A stretch of 64,000 bases of DNA, taken from positions 305,001-369,000 of the forward strand of contig JAUIRK010000003.1 of assembly GCA_030549495.1 (NCBI GenBank), read 5' to 3'. The DNA comes from Nectonema munidae (lineage: Eukaryota; Nematomorpha; Nectonematoida; Nectonematidae). The notes below the pieces were generated by a model that was not told the origin of the DNA, did no database searches, and was given only the letters and a program-made list of their open reading frames with translations. A program made the translations under genes and the position numbers. Position 1 is the first letter of the stretch. Every line of letters starts with the position of its first letter. Of this stretch, positions 39,301 to 54,300 are shown in pieces.

Positions 39301-42300
39301 TATTGCACAATGGTAACGAAAAAGCATAATATCCTGTGGCATATTCTATTCATCTTAAAGAAACTTATGAAAGCATGTCCCTTCTTCTTGAAAAAATAAA
39401 GTATCATCATTATAAATGGTTCATCTGTGGTGATTTGAAGGTTGTTAGCATTTTAATGGGCTTGTAGACAGGATACACAAAGTACTGCTGTTTTATTTGC
39501 GAATGTGACAGCAGAGATAGAAAACAACACTACTTGAAAAAGATTTGGCCATTTAGAAATTCATTTCAGCCAGGAAAGAAAATAGTTCTGGGTATGCCAT
39601 TGATTGAAAAAATAAAGTGCTCATGCCACCCCTCCACATCAATTTGGGCCTCAAGAAGAACTTTGTGAAGACGTTAAATATTGAATCAGAAGCTTTCAAA
39701 TATTTATGCAAAATGTTCCCAAAGTTGAGTTCTGCTAAAATAAAAGAGGGAGTGTTCATAGGTCCACAAATTAAAAAAAGTGAAAAGTTATTGAATGATG
39801 TTGAAAAAAGGGCATGGACGGCCTTTTAATCTATTCTGGCTAATTTCCTTGGCAATATTAAATCTGAAGACTGTTCCAATTTTAGAAAACTGCAATAGAG
39901 TTCCCAATTGGGTGCAAATATGTTACTTAAGATACATCTCGACTCTCATCTTGATTCCTTTTCTGAAAACCTAAGTTCTTTTATATCAAATTTTTTTAAC
40001 TTATGTAACAATAAAGTAAATGAATTATATTTTTTTAAGTCTTGTATCACAAAATTAGTGGGTTATTATAGCCTATACTTCCTTGGCTAAAAGTTATATA
40101 TCTACACAAAAAAGCATAACGTATAGTTAACTAATTAAGAAATTAAATAATTTTCGCTAACGCAGTAAACTCTTGTAAATTAAGATGTAAGAATCAATAG
40201 GCTCATGTAACCAATTTAAAACTTTTTCATATATATTTTAAGGATTTTAACTTGAATTTTACCTTTGTCTAAATATTGAAGGGTAATTTTTTAATTAATT
40301 GGTGTTAGAATTGCTTTTAAACTTTAAACATACAATACATATCCTTATAATTGTCAACATATATTACGTATAGATATGTATATTAATGGATCTCTTTCTG
40401 CATCTGTTATATTTCAGTATGGTTTTCTGTTAGTTGAAATATATGGATATCAATATTATATATCTAGAATTACGAAGTAAATAAGGCTTTCTCTTCCCAG
40501 GCCGAAAGGGAAGCCCTTTATCGAAAGGCTTGAGTAGATATAATTTCAGTTATCCGGTGTTTACATTCAAGATGGTTTTCTCTGTCAATGTGTATCAGGC
40601 CCGTAGCTAGGACTTTTCAATTGGGAGGGCTGGAAAAAAATTGGGGGGGGGGGGGGGGGCTAAATATTTTCACAAAAATAATTTTTGGTACTTATGAGTT
40701 ATCTCTCCCTCATTCAAAAAATTTTTTTTAGTAAATTACTGAAAAAAATTTTAAAGTGGGAGGGAGATAACTAATAAGTACCAAATTTTTATATATAGTC
40801 TAAAAATAAACCATTTTTTGAACCCTTTATTGATATCGAAATATATTAGGTTGGGGGGGGGGGGGGAGGGCTCTGAATCTGAGTTGGGAGGGGGGGGGGG
40901 CTTAGCTCCTTCTGCCCTCGCTGGCTACGGGACTGATGTGTGTATAATATAAAGCTAGTAACTATGTTCTCTCTTTTATAAACGTTACGCCTCGTGTAAA
41001 ATCATAATCATATAAAAATATGATAAAATTAAAGTGTAGATAATCTTTATCAATTGGAAACTTTAACCATTAGATAGATACATCATCTCGTTTTCTAGAT
41101 ATTATATACGTAGTATAGCTACAATCATTTTTTTATTAATGATTAAAAAAAGTTGAAGGAGCTGGAGCCGGTGTCGGAGCCATAGACTAAAATATTTCTG
41201 CTCCTGAGCCGGAGCTGGAGCCAGGCAATTTTTTCCGGCCCCGAAACACTTCTGAAAAGTTGAACTTTTAATTTTGTCAATAACAATTTATATCTTCAGG
41301 AGAACATGAACGTGTTTATGATCAAAACATTCAAAGATCTGGAAGAGTTTCTGCTTCAATGCTTGAAGAACATTGGATGGAAGAGAAAATCATTATCAAG
41401 GGCGCTGAACAGAAACAGATCAGAAGCTCGTCAGCTTTGATGGGAGAACGAGCTTATGAAAGCTATAGAAAGCCCTATTTTCGCACACACCCATTGGTAT
41501 ACTTTGCATTTTATAATGCTCCATCACAAATATTTTTACACATATGAGCCGAGTAAAAACAAACGACATTATACAACTTAACCGATTAACGAGCAAAATA
41601 ATCGACCGTATCGTGTAAATCAAATTTATATTTAAAGAGCATTAATAAACGCAACAGATTTTAATTTTATGGAAATTAAATTTTTGTTTTTTTATATTTT
41701 TCTTTTAAAAATGTTTTTATATCGTCAAAAGTTTTTTTATCAGTTAAACTTTGAAAATATTTATAAGCAAAGTATTTAGAAAATGTTATATAAGCATATA
41801 CTTGAAATAAATTATGAAGTGATTAGGAATTTGAAGTTAAATGGTTTAGTTATGATTTTTAAAACAACTTTTTTATGGCATCTTACATATAATGCATACC
41901 AAACGCTATCAAATTTTATACAATAGAAATAATCTATTGATAAAAAGTAAATAAGATTTTGTTTATTAATAAATGACTTGAAAAATATATATAAAATAAT
42001 ATAATATATATCTCTTTATTTTTCACTATTTAATAAATGTAAAAAAGAGATATTTTAAGAAAGAAAAGTTAAAAATAATTTTTACTAAATTAATTACGAC
42101 ATCTTACTTCACAATAAATCTGCATTTTCTCATTTTAAAAATCATAACTTAACCTGATTCTTTGAAAAATCATATTTTTATGCTGTGCAGATGAGACTTT
42201 TTAAGTCATGGAGTCGGAATTGAAATGGTAGATTCGCCAACTATGTCTCTAAGTGAATCCGTCAAATAACAATTTGCACAAATTACCATCCATACGTTTA

Positions 42301-45300
42301 TTTCTAGTTGAATTCACAATTTTTTAAACAGGATCAAAGAAATCTGTATGCAGGGCAACCGATTCACTTGGAGTGCCACGTGGAACCCAAACAAGATCCC
42401 AATTTAAGCGTTGAATGGTTTAAAAACAATAAAAGAGTGCGCTTTGACAACCGAGTGCGCTGTTGCTATGACTTCGGCTACGTTTCTCTCTCTATTGCGG
42501 AAAGTGAATCTTCCGATTCTGGCTTGTACATGATCAAAGCAACGAACAACGCTGGAGAAGCCTTTACCACTGCTCAAATCGATTTCATACGTTAGTTTCC
42601 AATTTCTAATTTTTTTCTTAGTGTCCACTATTATTCGCCTATATCTGCCCCTCTTTTAAAATGTCAGCAAGCAGAACACATATATTTGTCATAGCGGAAA
42701 ATAAATATGTCCATCACACATATATTGCAAAGGGACAAAGTAACTGCGCACTAGCATAATATTAAAAATCCTGAATCGCGAAATGTTCATACTTTATGTA
42801 ATGAGCGTCCCTTTTATATAATTTAATTTCTCTAATTTGCATGATGCCTTTATTTTATCTACTTACATAAAATTAATATTTTTGATAACAAAATCTCTGT
42901 ATGAAATAATGAAACAGTCTTAAACTTCTTAATTCAAGCAGATACAGTACGGACTATAAAAATATTTTGGAATATATAAAAACGATATTTTTTTGTATAA
43001 ATATTATGAATTGTTCAGTTTTAGTTTCTTTTAAAATATAAGAGTTGCTGGATTGAATGTTTTGCTTTAGTTCACACAAACTATATCTAGCATACAAACA
43101 AAACTAAAATAAGATCTTTTTGAATACATCCACGTTTCGAGAAAAATGAGAGATTCCTTATTTTGGTTACTTTCGATTCTACCACGAAATGATTGAGGCG
43201 AAATATATGGACGTGGAATTTCTCTGCGGGCACTTTACACCTAGCCTAAAATAACCTTTCCTATTCCTAACATTAAAGATAATGAAAACGCATGAAACTT
43301 TTCTAAGGTTCTATCAAATTGCATGCGTGTATTTTTGTGAATAAACTGAAATCGTGTAACTCTTTTACATACAAGGTATTTTTTATTTGCTTTGGCTCAT
43401 TTCCACCTCAATATTAAAAGTGACATTTTATTTTGCAATGAAGCGATATTATTTTGTGAACGATAAGTTAACATGCTTTAACCATATCTCTTCTTTAGGT
43501 AAGATCAACTTTAAATTAATTAAACTTATATCTTTTTATAGCATATTTTAATTAACTGAGATTTAAACCAATGAACATATTTGCTAGTTATTTAGATAGC
43601 CACTTTTTATACATACTTTAGACGGTTTTTTAGTTATTCATTTATTTAGCGTAATTTGGATGTGATTGGCATAAGAATTTTCCTAAATTGAGATCAGTGT
43701 CGTCTAAAAAACCTTGAATTAAATAAAAAAAGAGAAGTTTTTACAAAAAAATGCGAAAAATCTATTCAAAGGTTGTAACTTCCTTTTGATTGAAGGCGAT
43801 TGAGAATCCATGGTTGAAATGTTGATTGGTTGTAAACTTTCGTGTACGAAACGTACTATTACGGGATTTTTAATCCTTTTATTTACCATGTGTAGATAAG
43901 TTGCGCTATCACAAGTTGCTAAAACCACTCCAACATAAAGTTTAAATGTTCGACACTGTGTCTTTATTCCTCTAAAAATTTTCCTAGCTTTTGATATATT
44001 TAGATTGGCTATTCTATCGCCTACCTATATCATAAATCTTCCGATTGACTCTAGTATATGTTACTGGTATTGGATACTTATCGAAGAAATTTCTCTCGTA
44101 TTTTTTTTATCTCCACGACAATTTGACCCTCAAACATTGTTACGCAAATCCTTTTGTCATAATATAAAAATATATAATGAATGCGTTTCGACAGTTTGTA
44201 AAGTTATAAATTTGTTTAGTTGAACAGTTCGGCATTTAATTCCTTTTTTTTCAAAAAAATTTAAAAGATCTATAATGAGTTAGTTAGTTAGTTTATGAGT
44301 TAAAGTTTAATTATTTGACGAAATACTCTATATGTAATATGTTTAACAAATAAACCTCCTCTATATTTTATAACAGCAAACTCTTTGTGTGGTGAATTGT
44401 AATACTCAATTTCACAATGTTGTTACACATAACAGGTAACAGTCCAACTGATGGCACCGATGTATTCTATCAATATCTCCAAAAATTTCATTTTGCCGAA
44501 AGAGACGCTTTATTCCTCGTCTATGAATTTGTTATCTCCCATTAATCATTAGTAGTAATAAAGGTAACTTTTAAACAAACACAGTACAGAGGTGGAACAA
44601 AATTTGTCCCATAAATGACTCCCTACTTCTAATGCTTACCAACTAATTAAATAACTAACTATTTATTGTTTTTTATTTATTGTGCATAACAATATTTTCA
44701 TCAACTTATTTTATGAAGATTCTTTAAAACGAAGCCACTTTAAAATTCTCTAAAGTTTAAATGGTAAAAATTAATTTGCCCTTTTTTGATTCAAGCTGTA
44801 AAGAAATTTTTGGAATAAATCCATTCACCAAGAAATTAAATAGCAAACTAGATTTCCTCTTGTCAAATATAGAATTTTTTCTATAAATTATATGATTTTT
44901 TAAAACATGTTAACCAAGATATTTTCAATTTTCATTCACTCAAAAAATTACAATTTATCATTTCTAAACACTAGTTATTAGTTCAGAATGAATTTTAAAA
45001 TCTTTTCTTGTAACTTTGCTCAAGTATCAGTAAACGTTTGTAATTTTTTATGATAAATTTTTTTTTTGCTTTTTAGCTTCAAAACGCGAAACCAGGCAGT
45101 ACAAAACTTTTGAAGAGAAGTCTTATGAAGTAGAGGAGAGAAGGCTTAGAGAAACGTATTCTGAAAGAAAAATTTCAAGACCTTCATTCACTTCAAAATT
45201 CATCGATAGGATCAACGTAAAGGAAGGAGAAAATGTTCACATCGAAGCACATGTTGTTCCTATATCCAAAGAAAATTTGCAAATTGAATGGTCTAAGGAC

Positions 45301-48300
45301 GGCTACATCATTGAGGAAAGTATGGCAAAAAGTTTTTGTTGTGTGAATTTGAAAGTTATTTTTGTTTTTGCGGATTTAGCACAATACAATGTTCAGACTT
45401 CTTATGAATTTGGAACTGTTTCCCTTGACATTCAAAATATGCAACCGGAAAATGCTGGTACTTACGTCTGCAGAGCATATAACAAAGCGGGAGAAAGCTC
45501 TATATCTGTTATCGTAGATTGTAATCAATTATTTAAACTTATAAATATGTTCAAATTTGTTTTCAAATTTTCTTCATTTCATTTCTCAAGGTCAAAAAAT
45601 GTACAAATCTGTGAAAGAAAGGAGTACTTATGAAGAAATTGATCAGAAAGAAGAAGTGCTGAGGAGTAGAAGGATTGCGAGATCGGAAGTCACCAAAGCT
45701 CCTCGCTTCCTAACTCAGATCAGTGAAAGTCTTTCCGTTAGAAAGGGCGACCTTGCCAAAATTGAGTGTTGCTATGATCCAGCATTAGATCCCGACACAC
45801 GCGTGGAGTGGTACAAAAATGGGCAAAAGTTGAAGAGTACATGTAAGAACTCATTTCTTTTCGTTTGCGTACGTACATTTTACGAAGCACTCGTTGCGTG
45901 ATTTCTTTTAGCCGAAAGAGTGAACGAGTATTACGAGTGTGGGTATGTTTGTCTTGAAATCCATGATGTCAGGTCATCAGATGCTGGGATCTATGAGTGT
46001 AGAGTCATTAATTCAGCAGGAGAAGATCATCTTTCTACTCGTCTTATTGTCAAAAAAGATGAATGTAATAAATTTTACTCTTCTTTTTTATTGTTATAAT
46101 CATTCTTTGTCTCAAAAAGATTTTAGTATTTTATCACCATTTGACCATTCTCTTTTTTCACAAAATGGTCATAATCTTTCTAATCATGATCAATCATCAA
46201 CTTCCTCATAAACAGCATTATGATAATCCTCATCCACTCATCATGATCATAATCATCATCATTAACCATGCTATTTATATCATAAACATCAATATCATTA
46301 GCATCTTTTACTACTTCCTGGACATGTTCTTTATTTCCTTTGGTTTTCGTCACTTATAATGTCATACTTTTATTGAGTAGATTATATTGTTTTAATATAT
46401 GTGCCCTTCTCCCTGCAAATAATCAATAACATATCAAACCATATCTTATAGTTTCTATTTTTCTAAATTATAAATCTATTCTTAATTTTTTGATGTTAAA
46501 AAAGACAATCTAATTGTATTCTTCTTTCTAGATGAAGAAAGGATCACGGAAGTTTCTACAGAACGACAAATGCAAGACTTGGTTCATCGACCCGTTTTCA
46601 CTTCCAACCTGAAAAGCATAGAACTGATTGAAGGCCAAGGAATCCACTTAGAAGCTCACCTTGAAGCGCCAACCAGTGAAGATTTGAAGGTCACTTGGTT
46701 CAAGGATGAACAAATTTTGAGATTAGGTTCGTTATAAGCCATAATCAACTCTTCCCACAAATGCATGACTTATTTTACACTTTGCACAGATGACAGATTT
46801 AAAGCAAGCTCACATGGAAACTATGTTAACTTGGATATAAGCTACATGTTGCCCTCCGACTCAGCAGTGTACACGTGCAAAGCCGTCAACAAGTATGGCG
46901 AAGCTGTCATATCTGCTCCAATCACAGTCCACCGTATGTTGTACACTTATTAACGGGACGATCAAAATTTGAGCTGAAAAGTTTTAAAAAATTACCTTAG
47001 AATATTTAAACTCGCTTTTTTTTATTCATTAATTTCTGGACAATTCAGATGTGTATTTTCTCTCATTTGTAATTATTTTTTCATTTTTATAAAATTGGTT
47101 TGCATTTTTCCTTTTGCGACTAATTTTTTCATTTTTTATAAAAAATATACTATATACCAAAATTTATTATAAAAGTACATAATCAGAATTAGTAAACTAA
47201 CATTTAAAAAATTATTACAATAAACATAAAGATATGTATCTAGCCGCGGATAAAATCTAAAAAATTTTATTTTGAAATTCTATATTTTTTTGGCTTTTTT
47301 AGCATGTTTTAAGAATAGATGTAGTCTTTTGTAAATTTCCCTATACTCGGAATATTAAAAATGCCGAGAATCATATACAATTTTGCTTTTATGTTCTTTT
47401 AATTTTAATGCCATTCTTATAATTCATATTTCAGTTTTAGTCACCTTCGAAATTATTGCCTAACCAAACTCCGTGTTAGAAAAGTCCAAAAAATCGTAGT
47501 CATTTAGCCAATGGCAGAACAATGCTAAAATACGATTTTTTATATATAAAGAGAATAATTTTTGGCCATTATCTTCTAAACTCACAAAAGAACGGAGAAA
47601 TCCAATAAATCTTTATAATTTTATCTAGTATAATCCTTCTAACCCTCAAAAGAATAAAGACATCCATTACCCTATCATAATTTTATTCACTATAATCAAT
47701 TACATATTAGTACCATTTGAGAAAATTTGCTCGACGTTGATTTGATATAATAATAACAAAGTGGAGACAACGATGTAAAGAGCATTGTGATTTAAGTATA
47801 GCTAGACTTTCCGGTGTGTTTACTTTGATACTGTTTATAATAAAGTTTGCTCCGTGCTTGATTTGAAATCATAAAAATGAGGATACAACGGGGTTAAAGT
47901 CATTGTATTTTTGAATATTCTTTCAATAACTTAGATTTTGCTGTGTTTTTTATTTAATCATTTTCATAATTGCTCCTTTTTCGATTTGAAGTAATAAATA
48001 TTGGAAGACAACTTGGTAAAAACGTTATAACACAAGAAGTTGTTATAATTCCACCTTCTTGCCCACTTTAATGGAGAAAAGGTCTCTGTGACCCTCCGCG
48101 ATGCATATCCCATAGAATGCATCGGTTAAGTCGATACGAGTACCGTAATGCCATTCTTGTTGAATAAGCATAGGGTGGGGGCCGAAACAACTTGATTCCT
48201 GGGTCACTAAAAAGTTTGGTGGAGAAACTGAAGCTCGCCATTTGCCATGTCCTATAAATTTATATCGTTTAACCTTTGTGAAAAAAAGAATTTTTTTTAC

Positions 48301-51300
48301 CTTTTTTTATAAAGCTTATAAAGAAGAGTTCCCAGAAGTTTCAATCTCGTATGGACAGTCTCCAGTTTTTACGAAAGAGTTGCAAGATATTGAACAAGTG
48401 CAATATGGGGACTCTGTTCGATTCCACGCAAAATTTCAACCTTCAGATGATGCATCAATCCGAATAGAGTGGTTTCACGATGATAAACTAATTTCCTCAT
48501 GTAACAAACCATTGTAGCATTTCAGTCATTTGTAGCTTTTGAAAGAAATATTTTTTTTCTCCAAAAAATGATAATTTCTGAAATATGTTATTAATTGAGA
48601 GATTTTTAAAAAATAATTCAAAGTAAAATTTTTACTTAGCCACATTTTGAATCTTGTAGAGTGTAGAAGACGAGTTTTTTTCAATTTAAATAGTTTTAAT
48701 AAAATAAGATATTTGTGTAAAGAACCCATTGTTTAACCTATTTCTCTTAAAATATTTTGTGATAAGTGCTTCTTGTATTTTCCTATAGATATTTTTTCCC
48801 ATAAAATAATAATTTTAAATTTAATATTGCTTTAAAATGTTACTTCTATTTGAATTATAAAATACACTCGATTTTGACGGAAATGGATAATAAATCTGAA
48901 ATTAATCGAGATAAGTTGTTTGCGAAAATTTAATTAGTGTGGATTCGATGCAGTAGTTCTGAGGCTTATTCCAATGATGACCACATTTCAACTTCATCAT
49001 AATTTTTACGACACAACAAGAAAACTCGATCAAATTCATGATCCTCTCATTTTGGAAAGCGATAACATACTTGAGCTATTCAATAGAATCTTTAATAAAT
49101 TTATGTAGAATTTGTTCAGAATATAAATTTACTTCATCATAAAAGAGCATGCGTATTTCTCTTCTTCTGGATTAAATGGTGTCTTACAATTCTTGTAATT
49201 TTTTTCTAAAAATTCATTGGGAAAGCAAACTTAAATTTTTATAAAACCTGCTACACTGGACTGAAAAAGCTTTTAAATTGAATATCATATATTATTATAT
49301 AACCTATGTTGTACTCATTGGTTTTTTTCCTTAAAGCTTCTAGACGTTGTATGAAACAAGATGTGGACAGTGTCTACCTCGATATCTTTGATGTTCGAGA
49401 AGGAGAAAGTGGGAAGTATGAGTGCAAAGCGAGTAATGTATATGGAACTGCAACAACATCTGCCATGCTCAACATTCGGCGTATCTTTACATATTTTTTT
49501 ACTTTTGAGAAACTCCTGATCTAGAGTAACTAAAGATACGAAAAGCGTGGACCGAAAATTGAGTTCATTACAATTAAACTTACGAAAATAAAATTTGCAT
49601 TAAAACTTTTGAATAATCTTTATAGTTTCAACAATCAAATTATTCTAGTATCGAAGCTAAAAGATATCTTGAATTTTGACTATTAAAATGAACCGCGCAA
49701 AATCTTGGATCTGATTGGTTGAAAAACTTAAGCGTAGTTAAAGAAAACATTTTTTCAATTTAATTAAATTCTTCCAATATTTTGCACAGTCAAAAATTTC
49801 TTTATACTACATAATCACATTGTACATCTTGAGGAAACAAATTGTGCTTTTTTCTCAATATTTTATATTACATATAGAGTTAGAGAATACGCAAATTTTT
49901 TATCTTCGAGATGAACTCCTAAGTTACTTCAATTGACTCTTGGTAGCACGCAAACATTGAGTTTAAATGTTTGCTATTTTTTTCTTCGTACCCACAGATA
50001 TGGTTCACTGAAAAATTTCATCTCTCATCTTCTAAAATTCAATAATTTTCAACGATGCCCATATATTAGATCTGATATATAGGAGCTTGTGCGCGTATAT
50101 CTAGCAATAGATATTTATCAATGCCACTATCGTAAGTTATTATTTATTTTGTGCTATTTTTAATTTTTTTTCGAACTTATATATTTCACACTTTTTTCAT
50201 AATGTTAGGCAACATATAGCAAGTATACATAGAAAAGAAGGATTAATAAAATTATTGCGACTTATTATTTTATTTAAACTTTCTTTCTGACATCTACCGA
50301 GTTTTGCTTTCTTTCAATTCCTATATAAACCCGCAGAAATCACAGATTAGTATAGCATGTTAATATTTTATACAACTACAATTATTTTTTTTAATGTTTA
50401 TAAGTTATATGTTGTAAATTTTAATACTACATTTATTACATGCCAACCCTCATATAGAAACAATGGGTTAATAAAGTATTAATATTATTAATCATATAGT
50501 TTTGGGGTTAAAAAAATATAAAGATCCTATCAACGGTAAGAGTAGTGGCGAATTTCAGGTAATAGCAAATAATTCTAAAAGTATAGTGTGGTATTATGAA
50601 GTATAGAAAAATAAAGTTTTAGCTTATTCAATGCCCCCTCCTGATTCCACCTATAGGAAAAATTAAATTACTGTATAATCGTAATGTTTAAAAATGATTC
50701 AACTAGGGAATGCTTTGGAAACCACTGTTGTATTCTTTTTTTGTAATATATTAACAACGTGTCCATTCTTTTTTTAGCTCATGTGGATATAGACTACACA
50801 ATTTTGCCCAGAAAGAAAGGAAAAGGAAAAGTTCAGGAGTTGGAAGAAACACATGAACGCACAACCGTTGAAATTGTTTACCCCAAAAAACCGCTTGTCT
50901 TCGACAGCCAATTAAAAGATGTTTGTGTGAAAGAGAGGGAAAATATTCATTTGGAAGTGAGATACTCTCCTAAGGATGACGAAAAAGTTCAGGTAGGCTG
51001 GTACAGGAATGGTCATTTGATTGAAAGCTCGGATAGAATTCGATTCGCAAATCAAAATGGTTTGGCCACTCTCGATATTTATGATGCTAAGGAAGCCGAT
51101 TCTGGGGAGTATGTGTGTGCAATACGAAGTCTTGTCGATGATCAACAAATATTCTCTAAAAGTTTTGTCAAATGTGAAAGTAAACTATTTGCTTTCGACT
51201 AAAATTAACTTGTAATAAGCGCTTCAATTACTATTTCATAAATATTTATGAACGCCTTATTTTTCGTCTTTTTAAGCACAACTTTCATCAACTGTATTAC

Positions 51301-54300
51301 GCTAATAACCCAGCTGATAATATTAAATATCTAAAGGAAAATTCCCTAAATTAAATTCTATTTGCGGCTGTAAGGTGTCTCAAAAATTTTTCAATATTGT
51401 AATATATTATTCTTAAAATTATTTGTCATATAAAGTTAATAGGAACTTTCATCCTAACATTCATTTAAACTCCATCACCATGTCATTACGATTCATTGAT
51501 TATTATCCTCCGAGAACTCCTTCTATGCTCATATATAGTGTTGTCTGACTTCTTACTTTTGTTGTTTTGGTTAATAGTGACTAAAAATTAGGGGTTGTAT
51601 CCCGTGATAGGAAGATAATTAAATAATTGATATGCACAAATTTTAGAATATAATTTTTTTAATTATATACTGTTTTTATATTACGAAACAAATCTTATAA
51701 GAAAAATATCTTAAAGTTTTAAATTTGAATAATTGCACTCTAAATAATAATCAACCAACTTACGTATAACCTAACTCATTTGTATCTAATTAACTTACAT
51801 TGACGTTAAACGAAATCAATAAAAATAATACTGAAATAATGGTCCGTACAACATTCTAGCGTGTAAATTATCCAAAATGAGTTTCTTATACTTGAGACTT
51901 TTGTTTAGAAGGACAGCCTCCTTTCTTCCATGAAAGATATATCAAGTCTGAAGATCTGATTGAAGGAGACACAACACGAACCGACTTCATTTTAGAACCG
52001 TTTCTCGATCCAACAATGAAAGTTGAGTGGATGAGAGATGGCAAAACACTGAAAACAGGTTTGCATGTTTTTATCAATATTGCTTTCATTATGTCATTCT
52101 TTTCTTCCTCCAATCAATTCCCATTTTTAACAGTTTTTTACTTGCTTTATTTCAAGTTTATTATTTTGTAAGTTTCATTCGGCTCATCTTTTCCAGTGTA
52201 GAAGTTTATTAGTTAGCTTTTTGCATGTTTTCTAAGGGTTATTATCAAAAGAGTGACATGTCAAAAGAGTGACAAAATATTCAAAAATTGAAAAAAGTGA
52301 CACAATATAAGGAAATTTAAAAAAGTGACTAAAGTATTATTATATTGTTGTTGCTTATTATTTTTTTTACGCTATAGTCTATACAAACTGTTGAAAACTG
52401 GATTACGAAAGAAAAAATATTATATAAAATAAAGCACTTATAAACAAGAAAAGATTAAATATTATTTAAATTTGAAAAACTAGAGCAATGGCCTTTTACA
52501 TTTGAATTACAAAAAATAAGTCATTTGAATGTGATGATCACATGACACAAACAATATCTCATTTTTTTAATTATCATTTCTTGAATAGTTTTTAATATAT
52601 TTTACCATGCCACTCTTTTGATTTGTCGCCCTTTTAAATAATAATCAATCAGTTTGCTTCTTAATTAAATGGTTGGTTAGTTAGTATACGTTATGTTATC
52701 TAGTTAAAATGTGCAGGTTTATGAAATCATTTTTTAAAACTTAATCTTTTTTACATTTTAATGTGTTCTACATTATTTGATTAAAGTTATAAAATTAAAT
52801 AATAGCTATAAATTAATATTCCGCAGAAAAATATCCTTTTTTTAAAATAGTAGAACATTTTGTTTCAATTTAAATGACTTTTTTTGAGTGAAATTGCTCT
52901 TTGTGTTCTACATATTCTTTTGAAAATAAGTTCTTAAATTTAGTATTACACTTTTATTCTTTCTTTTAAATCTTTTTCTAAATTTTTGCATCGATTTTTT
53001 TCTTCTTAAAAATATTTATAAATTTATTAAATCATATTCTTTTGTGATATAATTTTTTATTTCTATTTTTTTCAAATAAATTATTTTATCTTATCTTTAG
53101 ATATTTTTTGTTTGAAAAGCTTTCATTTTGTCCATAATAATTCAATACATTTTTTATAGAAATTTATTTTTTTATTTATAGACAAAAAACCGAAAATTTT
53201 GTAATTTATGATCAATTTTTATTGCGAATCTTTTAATATTTTTTAATTGTTCTATATTCTTCAATTTTCAATAGACGATAGAATCAGGACAAAATATGAA
53301 AAAGGAACTTGTTCTCTCATAATCGAAGATGTCAGGATTGAAGATTCTGGCCTTTATGAATGTCATGCAGAGAATTTGTGGGGAAAGAAAATAGCAATAG
53401 CAAGCATCTTATGTAATGCTTTTCTTTTCCTATTTACCTTGATATTCTATTGATCGATACTAGCTTATTTATATGCATAACACATTGATGACTTTTTACA
53501 AAGCCCATTCTTTGGCTGCATATGTTATGGTTTCCTGCTAATTCATTAATTTTTATCTTATTTTTAAGGTAAAGAAAAGGAAATTTCTGAAAAGTACACA
53601 TTAGATGAATTTATTCGTCCTCCTCTCTTGGAAACCGAGATTATTCGTCGAGAAAAACCGATTTTCACGACTCCTTTGGAGAAATTTACACATTTGACGG
53701 AAGGTGAAAGTGCTCACTTTTTCACAACCGTTGAACCTAAAGACGATGCAAACATGCAGATTGAATGGTTTTATAATGAAGAACCTTTGCGAGATGGTAA
53801 ATTTTTAAGAGATATTTTAAAGAAAACACCGTTTTAATCTTGGAATTTTATTTTTTAAGTTGGTAATTTTTAAATTTTTTGTTTTTGAAAATATTTTCTT
53901 CAAAAATCTCATTAATGTTGTGTTCGGTTAGACTACTCTTTATTTAAAATTCTAAAACACACTTATAAACAGTGAAAAAGAAGAATAAAATATTTTACCA
54001 ACATCTCATATCACACATCTCTTCCTAACATGCCCTATATAAAGCTGATTCAAAGTGTACATAAACATATAAATACGTTTAGTATAACCGAAGTTTATGG
54101 CAAGGTTTTGTAATAAAGTAAAACAAATCAGAATGAAATATAAAATGAAGCTTAAGGACTTACAAATATACTTCAATTTAGAAGACAAATTTTAGAGGAT
54201 AATATATGCTTCCCATCCTACTTATATCCAGTGGTGGCCTACGTTACGATACGAAAACAAATTTCTTATTTTTGAACCAATTTTTTTTCCAAACGGTAAA

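Noticed and set aside
46141-46359. Ile/His-rich frame between Ig exons 11 and 12
   Set aside because: In-frame neighbours splice across it in matching phase; it reads an ATCAT/ATTAT-rich intron.
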